5,876 bases of DNA from JBBRGG01 sp038240875 (GTDB lineage Bacteria > Planctomycetota > Phycisphaerae > Phycisphaerales > UBA1924), in the NCBI GenBank assembly GCA_038240875.1, contig JBBRGG010000216.1, positions 1 to 5,876 of the forward strand, in the 5' to 3' direction. This document shows, piece by piece, positions 1 to 4,399 of the stretch; the stretch's first letter is position 1; every line of letters starts with the position of its first letter. A program made the translations under genes and the position numbers. The notes under the pieces are model-generated. The model saw only the letters and a list, made by a program, of their open reading frames with translations, was not told the DNA's origin and searched no databases.

Positions 1-658
1 CGCGTCCAACGCAACACGCACCATCCGCATCGCCATCGATCAAGATGGCGTGACCGCCGCGGGTCTTCCCGGCACCGCCGACGACACTTCCGCTGAAGAC
101 ATCGTCGCTGCCCTCGCCGCGATTCCAGGCCTTACCGCTCAATTTACGCCCGATGGCAAACTCGACATCCGTGCTCAGCAAGGCTTCGACTTTGCCTTCA
201 GCGACGATACCTCCGGCGCGCTCGCGCTTCTCGGCATCAACTCGTACTTCTCAGGGGATTCCGCCGCAAACATAGGTATCCGTTCCGAAATCGCCAACGA
301 TCCTACCCGTCTTGGCACCGGTCAATTCAAGGATGGCGTGTACATCGAAAACGCGGGTTCGCTCGCGCTATCAAACCTCAAAGATAAGGCTATCGCCGGC
401 CTCGACAGCCGCTCTGTTTCCACCTTTTGGCAAGACACAGTTACTAAAATCGGTTCCGAAGCTTCGTCCACCAACAGCGCCGCCGAGGCCGCAAGCGTGG
501 TACGAGAAAGCCTCGAAGCCCAGCAAGCCGCGATGTCCGGCGTGTCGATCGACGAAGAATCCATCAATCTTCTCAACTTCCAACGCCAATACCAAGCCTC
601 GGCACGCCTCATCAGCGTCGTTGATGAGTTGACGCAAACCCTGTTGTCTCTTATCTGA
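1..658 (+). CDS. flgK: FlgK, hook-filament junction protein 1 (HAP1), C-terminal part only
   Basis: This is the 3' end of a gene that enters from the left edge. The frame is open from base 2, giving 218 residues before the TGA at 656-658. FlgK is exported by the flagellar type III system and forms the ring joining hook to filament. Fragment residues 77-93 read LGINSYFSGDSAANIGI, the family's 'LGIN.FF.G..A..I' segment. Residues 180-218 (GVSIDEESINLL, then FQRQYQASARLI, then the end) form the conserved C-terminal D0 helix that packs in the axial core. Residues about 5-60 look like a small repeat domain of the variable region. The GTG at 50 is internal and is not the start, because coding continues upstream of it. 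The fragment has no cysteine. flgL follows after 52 bases, so the two are probably co-transcribed. The family call is secure; total length is unknown. Confidence 0.93.
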   Translation, partial: ASNATRTIRIAIDQDGVTAAGLPGTADDTSAEDIVAALAAIPGLTAQFTPDGKLDIRAQQGFDFAFSDDTSGALALLGINSYFSGDSAANIGIRSEIANDPTRLGTGQFKDGVYIENAGSLALSNLKDKAIAGLDSRSVSTFWQDTVTKIGSEASSTNSAAEAASVVRESLEAQQAAMSGVSIDEESINLLNFQRQYQASARLISVVDELTQTLLSLI

Positions 659-710
659 GCTTTACCAATAGGCGGACAACCGATTCTCGATTCGTGCATC
701 GGAGCAACCC

Positions 711-2795
711 ATGTCATCGATTCCATCCAACATCGCTCGCGTTTCCAATCTTCTTTCTTCGAGGCAAGCCCTCGGTCGCATCTCGCGCACCAACGTCGAC
801 ATCCTCAACGTCATACAGCAGATTACTACGGGCCGTGCAATCCTTCGCCCCAGCGACAATGTTGTTCGCGCAACCGCGATTTCAACACTCGATGATCGCC
901 TTGAGTATTCCCAGCAGCGCAATCGCAACCTCTCGCACGCGACCGCGGCGTTGGGCGTGCTCGACAACACGCTCGCCGAAGCCAACACCATCGCGCTCCA
1001 AGCCAAGAGCATCGCCAGCGATCAGCTTGGCCCGACCTCTTCCGCCGCCGAACGCAACGGCCAGGCTTCCATCGTCGATCAGATGCTTCGCTCGCTCTTC
1101 AACACCGCAAACCGCGAAGGGGTCGCCGGTTATGTCTTCGGCGGCTCACGCACCAGCATTCCCCCCGTCATCGAACAAAATGGCGGTTTCCGCTTTACCA
1201 GTAACGGCCCGGGCCTTGTGACCGATCTTGGTCAAGCCAGCACGATTCCAATTACACTGGGCGCGGGCAACGCCGTTGTCGCCACTTCAGGCCGTGTGCG
1301 TGGCAGCGTTGATTTCAACCCCAACCTAACGCTCGAAACGCGCCTTGCCGATCTCGCTGGCACGCGCGGGCTGGGCATCTCGCCTGGCGCCGTTCGCTTG
1401 TCAATCAATGGCACCACGCCCATCGAGGTTGACTTCACCACCGCCGACACCGCGCGCGACGTTGCCGATCGCGTGACCAACGCCATCCGTGCCTACGAAA
1501 CCGCCAACACCACCACGATCCTCGGCCCCGCCGGCGTAACAGCCCAAGGCAACGGCTTTGCCTTTGACCTGGTCAGCGCCAGCGCCGGCCCCCCCGCTAT
1601 TCCAGCCGCCTCGCTCAACTTCTTTGATATCGGCCAAGGCACCACTGCCCAAGATCTAGGCCTCGTCACCACGCCCGCAACCACCTTCAACACCGCAACA
1701 CCCAACGGCGGCGACACCCGCCCCAACATCACCTTGAACTCGCCGATCACCTCACTCATCGGCATCACCGGCCCGCTGGGAAGTATCCGCATTTCTAATT
1801 CCGGCCGGTCTGCGATTGTTGATCTTTCCGCAGAGACCACCATCGAAGACGTAAAGAACGCGATCGAAGGCACGAACCTAGGCGTGCGCGTCTCGATCAA
1901 CTCCACAGGCAGCGGCATCGACGTGCTCAATGATCTTTCCGCCACAAGCGACCAATCTCTTTCCATCAGTGAAGTCGGCGGCAACAACACCACCGCAACC
2001 CGCCTAGGCATCCGCAGCTTCTCCGGCGAGACCCGCATCAACGACCTCAACTTCGGCAGGGGCGTGCAAGTTCTCGACCAAGTTACCGACCCAATTACAG
2101 GCCTGTATGACGCGGCCCTCAGCAGCGACTTTGTGATCGAGCTGGGCGACGCTGGCCAAACCAAGCTCACCATCGACCTGCGACCGCAAGACATGGGCAC
2201 GATCCAGAGCGTCCTCAACCGCATTAATAGCCAAGCCGCTCCGCAACTCGCCGCCGCAGGACTGCCCGCGACCGCCTTCTTTGCTTCGCTGGGCGATGGA
2301 GCCAACGGTATTCGCCTCTCCCAGGATCCAACCTTCTCCGCTGCACTCACGGTTGGCAAACTTAACAACTCACCCGCCGCCGAGCAGCTCGGCCTGACCA
2401 AAGGCACGTTTGACGTAACCAGCGGAGCGCTTTTAGGCGAAGACCGTGGCAAGATCCGCGTCGACGGTCTTTTCACCGATTTACTCGATTTACAAGCCGC
2501 TTTGCGAAGTAACAACTCGGTTGGCATAGCACTTGCGGGAGAGCGTGTGGAGACCAGCCTCAGTTCCCTTACTGAGTCTCGGGGTCTGGTCGGTTCATAC
2601 GCGGCACGAGTCGATAGCGCGACCGTACGCGAGCAGGATCGGATCGTGCTCGACGAGACGGTACGGTCGCAGTTGCGAGACGTGGACTACGCCGAGGCGT
2701 CGACGCGATACTCGCTCTTGCAAACGCAGCTGCAAGCCGCGTTGCAGACGACGGCCCAGTCGCAGAGCAGGAGTTTGCTCGATTTCCTAGGTTGA
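711..2795 (+). CDS. flgL: FlgL, hook-filament junction protein 3 family (HAP3), unusually long (694 aa)
   Basis: FlgL is the second junction ring protein between FlgK and the flagellin filament. It is exported unfolded through the flagellar type III apparatus. The start ATG has GGAG at 701-704, six bases upstream; a 5-bp pairing (CCGAT 680-684 with ATCGG 698-702) could partly mask it. Residues 1-150 are the flagellin-like N-terminal helices (SNLLSSRQALGRI, then ITTGRAILRPSDNVV, the counterpart of flagellin's 'LSTG.RI....D'). Residues about 590-694 are the C-terminal helices, with LRDVDYAEASTRYSLLQTQL and the terminal SLLDFLG, which is diagnostic of FlgL. Enterobacterial FlgL is a little over 300 aa. 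The extra length here is a central insert (about 206-562) of three divergent hook-IN-like repeats, annotated separately. There is no cysteine in 694 residues. A plain flagellin is unlikely because flgK lies directly upstream and the C-terminus is FlgL-type. Confidence 0.92.
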   Translation: MSSIPSNIARVSNLLSSRQALGRISRTNVDILNVIQQITTGRAILRPSDNVVRATAISTLDDRLEYSQQRNRNLSHATAALGVLDNTLAEANTIALQAKSIASDQLGPTSSAAERNGQASIVDQMLRSLFNTANREGVAGYVFGGSRTSIPPVIEQNGGFRFTSNGPGLVTDLGQASTIPITLGAGNAVVATSGRVRGSVDFNPNLTLETRLADLAGTRGLGISPGAVRLSINGTTPIEVDFTTADTARDVADRVTNAIRAYETANTTTILGPAGVTAQGNGFAFDLVSASAGPPAIPAASLNFFDIGQGTTAQDLGLVTTPATTFNTATPNGGDTRPNITLNSPITSLIGITGPLGSIRISNSGRSAIVDLSAETTIEDVKNAIEGTNLGVRVSINSTGSGIDVLNDLSATSDQSLSISEVGGNNTTATRLGIRSFSGETRINDLNFGRGVQVLDQVTDPITGLYDAALSSDFVIELGDAGQTKLTIDLRPQDMGTIQSVLNRINSQAAPQLAAAGLPATAFFASLGDGANGIRLSQDPTFSAALTVGKLNNSPAAEQLGLTKGTFDVTSGALLGEDRGKIRVDGLFTDLLDLQAALRSNNSVGIALAGERVETSLSSLTESRGLVGSYAARVDSATVREQDRIVLDETVRSQLRDVDYAEASTRYSLLQTQLQAALQTTAQSQSRSLLDFLG
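1326..2396 (+). other. Three divergent hook-IN-like repeats inside FlgL (residues about 206-562)
   Basis: Reading the FlgL protein by eye shows the same order of elements three times, at residues about 206-319, 342-434 and 473-562. Each unit has a beta strand, then a charged or threonine strand ending in VDF, VDL or IDL. Next come a helix (TARDVADRVTNAI, TIEDVKNAIEG, TIQSVLNRINSQ), a GNGFAFDL / GSGIDVLND / GNGIRLSQ-like strand (third unit reads GANGIRLSQ), and an LGL, LGI or LGL end. This matches the layout of the flagellin hook-IN motif family, which decorates the outer surface of junction proteins and flagellins. Identity between units is low, so this is protein-level repetition and not recent DNA duplication. 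Unit boundaries are approximate. Confidence 0.6.
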
Positions 2796-2881
2796 TTCAC
2801 GCAGGATTTGTTCCAGTACAACACGCGGCTCGCACGGGCAACCCGCGGAAGAGGAAGAGGTAGGAGAGAGACAGTTCACGA

Positions 2882-2910
2882 TTGACAGTGCAAGCCGGAA
2901 GGCGTGCAAC
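2882..2910 (+). promoter_or_regulatory. Second, weaker TTGACA promoter candidate upstream of fliW
   Basis: TTGACA at 2882-2887 is followed at 17 bases by TGCAAC (2905-2910), three of six matches to the -10 consensus. It would give a leader of roughly 140 bases, including the GGA-loop hairpin at 2944-2956. Support is only the -35 hexamer. Confidence 0.15.
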
Positions 2911-2978
2911 GTCTTTGAAACGGGGGTCTGCGTCGACGTTCGCGCGATGGAATCGCACGATCATAATCGGCGTGGGCT

Positions 2979-3007
2979 TTGACAGGATGCGTGCGGGGTC
3001 GTCTAGC
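2979..3007 (+). promoter_or_regulatory. Candidate sigma-70-type promoter for fliW
   Basis: A perfect TTGACA at 2979-2984 is followed after 17 bases by TCTAGC at 3002-3007, which matches the -10 consensus at only three of six positions. Transcription from here would give a fliW leader of about 40 bases. The -35 box and spacing are good and the -10 is poor. -10 preferences in this lineage are uncertain, so this is tentative. Confidence 0.3.
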
Positions 3008-3054
3008 CTCGCCCCGTTTCACCAGGCAGGTAAGGCCTGTCGCGGAGCAACGCC

Positions 3055-3504
3055 ATGGATGTGCGGACAAGTCGTTTCGGTACAGTCACGATCCCGGATG
3101 ATCGCGTGATCAACTTCCCCAAAGGCCTTTTGGGTTTCTCCAAGCAGACACAATTCTGCTTGCTCGAACCCGGGGATGAGTCGTGCTTTTTCTGGCTTCA
3201 ATCGGTGGAAGATCCGGCGCTGGCATTTGTCGTGACTGATCCCAGCCTCTTCATCCCCGAGTATGCGGTGCCGATCCGCCCGGAGCAACTGCGTGACCTT
3301 GGGATCTCGACGTTGGATGATGCCCAGGTCTTTGTCATCGTCAACAAGGTTGAACAGACTCTGACCGGCAACCTCCAAGGCCCCTTGGTCATCAACACCA
3401 CCACTCGCTCAGGCGAGCAGATGGTTCTTGCTGACAAACGCTGGACCACGCGGCACGCACTGGTTCAACTCGGTGTGGAAGCGGCACGAGCCATTCCCGC
3501 CTAA
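3055..3504 (+). CDS. fliW: FliW, flagellar assembly factor and CsrA antagonist
   Basis: FliW is a small cytoplasmic protein that binds either flagellin (near its C-terminal helix) or CsrA. When flagellin is exported, freed FliW sequesters CsrA and lets flagellin translation proceed. The 149-residue length is normal for the family. Visible family landmarks are RFGTVTIPDDRVINFPKGLLGF at 7-28 (compare 'F..GLPGF'), FFWLQSVEDPALAFVV at 45-60, and NLQGPLVIN at 106-114. The start ATG has GGAG at 3044-3047, seven bases upstream. It has two cysteines (C35, C44), unlike the exported proteins beside it, which fits a cytoplasmic protein. Its place next to csrA and just upstream of flagellin fits the partner-switch role. 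The family call is secure; the switch role here is carried over from Bacillus and Campylobacter. Confidence 0.93.
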   Translation: MDVRTSRFGTVTIPDDRVINFPKGLLGFSKQTQFCLLEPGDESCFFWLQSVEDPALAFVVTDPSLFIPEYAVPIRPEQLRDLGISTLDDAQVFVIVNKVEQTLTGNLQGPLVINTTTRSGEQMVLADKRWTTRHALVQLGVEAARAIPA

Positions 3505-3507
3505 TTT

Positions 3508-3524
3508 GCACACGCCCCTTGTGC
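3508..3524 (+). terminator. Weak hairpin just after the fliW stop
   Basis: GCACA (3508-3512) pairs with TGTGC (3520-3524) across a 7-base loop, starting three bases after the stop codon. The stem is only 5 bp and is followed by TTCCTG, not a T-run. At best it is a weak attenuator and may be chance. Confidence 0.15.
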
Positions 3525-3605
3525 TTCCTGACCAGTTGGGTTGGCCACATTGGGTTCCTTACCGCACGCCACGGCTATCCCGTATCGCGCGGACACACAG
3601 GGCTT

Positions 3606-3623
3606 CGGGTGCAATAGCACCCG
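3606..3623 (+). promoter_or_regulatory. Strong 7-bp hairpin in the csrA leader region
   Basis: CGGGTGC (3606-3612) and GCACCCG (3617-3623) pair perfectly around an AATA tetraloop. No T-run follows, so it is not a standard intrinsic terminator. Directly abutting it, GCGGCAA (3623-3629) can pair with TTGCCGC (3651-3657) over a 21-base loop; the two share base 3623. They are the first elements of a run of hairpins reaching to the csrA start. Function is unknown. Confidence 0.5.
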
Positions 3624-3672
3624 CGGCAAACGACACAACGCTTCCGGCACTTGCCGCCGAAGCGCGCACGAA

Positions 3673-3692
3673 CCGGGGCACGGAGGCCTCGG
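3673..3692 (+). promoter_or_regulatory. Predicted CsrA-binding hairpin in the csrA leader (ACGGAG hexaloop)
   Basis: CCGGGGC (3673-3679) pairs with GCCTCGG (3686-3692): seven base pairs including one G-U, with hexaloop ACGGAG (3680-3685) closed by C-G. CsrA/RsmE proteins recognise ANGGA, best presented as an ANGGAN hexaloop on a stem, and this matches exactly. It lies about 50 bases upstream of the csrA start codon. That is within the range at which one CsrA dimer can bridge two sites on the same RNA, the second being the ribosome-binding site at 3727-3741. The inferred role is autoregulation of csrA. The pairing is read directly; binding is predicted. Confidence 0.65.
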
Positions 3693-3694
3693 GA

Positions 3695-3724
3695 CCATCG
3701 CGCCTGATTGGTTCAGGTCGATGG
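3695..3724 (+). promoter_or_regulatory. Long hairpin between the two predicted CsrA sites of the csrA leader
   Basis: CCATCG (3695-3700) pairs with CGATGG (3719-3724). Inside it GCCTGA (3702-3707) pairs with TCAGGT (3713-3718, one G-U), leaving C3701 bulged and loop TTGGT (3708-3712). That gives twelve pairs, the most stable element of the gap by eye. It begins two bases after the hairpin at 3673-3692 and ends two bases before the one at 3727-3741, so it could hold the two flanking GGA loops close in space. That role is inference. Confidence 0.5.
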
Positions 3725-3726
3725 CG

Positions 3727-3741
3727 GATCAAGGAGCGATC
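3727..3741 (+). promoter_or_regulatory. csrA ribosome-binding site within a small ANGGA stem-loop
   Basis: The Shine-Dalgarno AAGGAG (3731-3736) lies seven bases before the ATG at 3744 and fixes that start. It is flanked by GATC on both sides (3727-3730, 3738-3741), which can pair to leave AAGGAGC as a loop. AAGGA fits the CsrA consensus ANGGA. The stem is short (4 bp) and the loop has seven bases, so it is a weaker site than the one at 3673-3692. Together they have the two-site form typical of CsrA repression. Confidence 0.45.
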
Positions 3742-3743
3742 AC

Positions 3744-4196
3744 ATGCTGGTGCTATCCCGGCAGCGCGACGAAACAATCATGATCGGTGATGACATCGAG
3801 ATCACCGTCGTGGATATCCGAGGTGACAAAGTTCGCCTCGGCATCAACGCGCCCACACGCATCGCCGTTCACCGCAAAGAGGTGTACGAAGCGATCCGCA
3901 GAGAAAACGAACAAGCCTCAGGAATCGCCGACGCCGACGTCGCATCCCTGAAGGTTCCTGTAGCCCCGGGCGCGCTACGTCCAAAGAGCGGGGCTAATCG
4001 CCTCGTGGCGGGCTTCCATGCACAAGGCTTGGCTTCACATGCCCAACCTCCTGCAACACCGCATATCTCTCGCACCATCGACGAGCCGCCACCTTCTGCT
4101 TCGCCGCCGCTCGGCACGCCTTTGAACGGGCTGGGTTCCGGCATTCGTAAAGCCTCGTTACCTGCTCGCGCCCAACCCAAGGAGCGCCGCGCATGA
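3744..4196 (+). CDS. csrA: CsrA, RNA-binding translational regulator with a 90-residue C-terminal extension
   Basis: CsrA is a homodimer that binds GGA-containing hairpins over ribosome-binding sites and blocks translation; in flagellated bacteria with FliW its main target is flagellin mRNA. Residues 1-58 are a full CsrA core: MLVLSRQRDETIMIG, then GDKVRLGINAPTRIAVHRKEVYEAI. The RNA-contact positions L4, R6 and R44 are present. So is N55 in RREN (52-55), the position implicated in FliW binding in B. subtilis. The start at 3744 follows from AAGGAG at 3731-3736 and from MLVLSR being the usual family start; an upstream GTG at 3708 would add 12 unrelated residues. Usual length is about 60-75 aa; this protein is 150. 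Residues 61-150 are rich in Pro (14), Ala and Ser, end in a basic KERRA tail, and look disordered. The stop overlaps the ATG of the small ORF at 4193. Confidence 0.93.
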   Translation: MLVLSRQRDETIMIGDDIEITVVDIRGDKVRLGINAPTRIAVHRKEVYEAIRRENEQASGIADADVASLKVPVAPGALRPKSGANRLVAGFHAQGLASHAQPPATPHISRTIDEPPPSASPPLGTPLNGLGSGIRKASLPARAQPKERRA

Positions 4197-4399
4197 ACAA
4201 GCACACCAAACGCCAATCATCGCGTAATACCTACAGCAGACAATTGCGATCCGTTTCTGGCACGTGCCAACAAACATTCTGCCTCATTGCTTGCATCTCT
4301 CACGTGTCGCGACTTGATGAGCGCGACGTACGAACCAGCACCAACCCCGGCGGCATCGTTGTTCGCAGCTCCGGCGCAATCACGGAGGATTGCCCATGA
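4193..4399 (+). CDS. Possible small ORF (68 aa) between csrA and flagellin, doubtful
   Basis: I do not recognise this protein. In its favour, its ATG overlaps the csrA stop as ATGA (4193-4196), its stop overlaps the flagellin ATG as ATGA (4396-4399), and AAGGAG (4179-4184) lies eight bases upstream. That is a textbook layout for translational coupling. Against it, the product is polar and low in structure, with a basic first 20 residues, four cysteines (C25, C30, C34, C67) and no transmembrane segment or motif I know. The region also holds a palindrome and the flagellin hairpin, as expected of an untranslated leader. If translated, ribosomes would run through the flagellin hairpin and could open it. 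More likely this is leader sequence; it is listed because both junctions are exact. Confidence 0.25.
   Translation: MNKHTKRQSSRNTYSRQLRSVSGTCQQTFCLIACISHVSRLDERDVRTSTNPGGIVVRSSGAITEDCP
4253..4275. promoter_or_regulatory. Palindromic operator candidate upstream of flagellin
   Basis: TGGCACGTGCCA at 4258-4269 is a perfect 12-base palindrome. GTTT (4253-4256) and AAAC (4272-4275) continue the dyad with a one-base offset. A palindrome with no spacer makes a poor RNA hairpin (4 bp around ACGT), so a DNA site for a dimeric regulator is the likelier reading. It is centred about 130 bases before the flagellin ATG. TGGCAC recalls a sigma-54 -24 box, but no correctly spaced GC follows. The regulator is unknown. 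Confidence 0.35.
4376..4393 (+). promoter_or_regulatory. Predicted CsrA-binding hairpin covering the flagellin Shine-Dalgarno
   Basis: GCAATC (4376-4381) pairs perfectly with GATTGC (4388-4393) around the hexaloop ACGGAG (4382-4387). With C4375 bulged, G4373-G4374 can also pair with C4394-C4395. The loop carries ANGGA and most of the Shine-Dalgarno GGAGGA (4384-4389), six bases before the flagellin ATG at 4396. The form closely resembles the RsmE-bound hcnA hairpin, whose loop is ACGGAU closed by C-G. CsrA bound here would block ribosome loading, as at hag in B. subtilis. Loop and closing pair are identical to those of the hairpin at 3673-3692. It is the only place with GGA in the 199-base leader. 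Confidence 0.72.

Larger units (their letters stand above)
2796..3054 (+). other. flgL-fliW intergenic region (259 bases), no gene seen
   Basis: I find no convincing coding sequence here. The contents are a GC-rich pairing at 2824-2828 with 2843-2847 (alternative CGGG/CCCG at 2835-2845) without a T-run, so not a clear terminator. It is followed by a purine-rich tract at about 2845-2873 with three GGA triplets. There are two perfect TTGACA hexamers (2882-2887, 2979-2984) and a small GGA-loop hairpin (GCGAT 2944-2948 with ATCGC 2952-2956). A short pairing CAGGC/GCCTG (3023-3027 with 3035-3039) lies just before the fliW ribosome-binding site. A separate fliW promoter in this gap is plausible, because the spacing is much larger than between flgK and flgL. 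Confidence 0.5.

Noticed and set aside
50..52. GTG as the start of a 202-residue protein
   Set aside because: The frame is open to the left edge with plausible coding, and the protein is only the C-terminal part of FlgK, so the real start is outside the window.
1493..2527. 344-codon open frame on the minus strand opposite flgL
   Set aside because: It is fully antisense to the strongly supported FlgL, has no recognisable motif and has shadow-like composition (many Ser, Val, Arg and Pro). GC-rich codons on the + strand often leave such open frames.
2944..2956. CsrA site at the GGA-loop hairpin upstream of fliW
   Set aside because: The stem closes to a three-base GGA loop and not an ANGGAN hexaloop, and it lies upstream of the better promoter candidate, so it may not be transcribed with fliW.
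2882..3109. 75-codon + strand frame overlapping the start of fliW
   Set aside because: It overlaps fliW out of frame, has a poor start and shows no domain; it covers the likely promoter region.
3708..3743. Upstream GTG start for csrA adding 12 residues
   Set aside because: CsrA proteins begin MLVLSR, and AAGGAG at 3731-3736 is correctly spaced for the ATG at 3744. The added residues would lie in the hairpin region.
4225..4252. Flagellar sigma-28 promoter (TAAT, then a CGAT-containing -10)
   Set aside because: The -10 octamer matches GCCGATAA at about four of eight positions and the spacer is 16, not 15, bases. That is too weak to call without a mapped transcript start.
4258..4272. Sigma-54 promoter suggested by TGGCAC
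   Set aside because: The GC of the -12 element is absent at the required ten-base spacing from GG; the motif is better explained as half of a palindrome.
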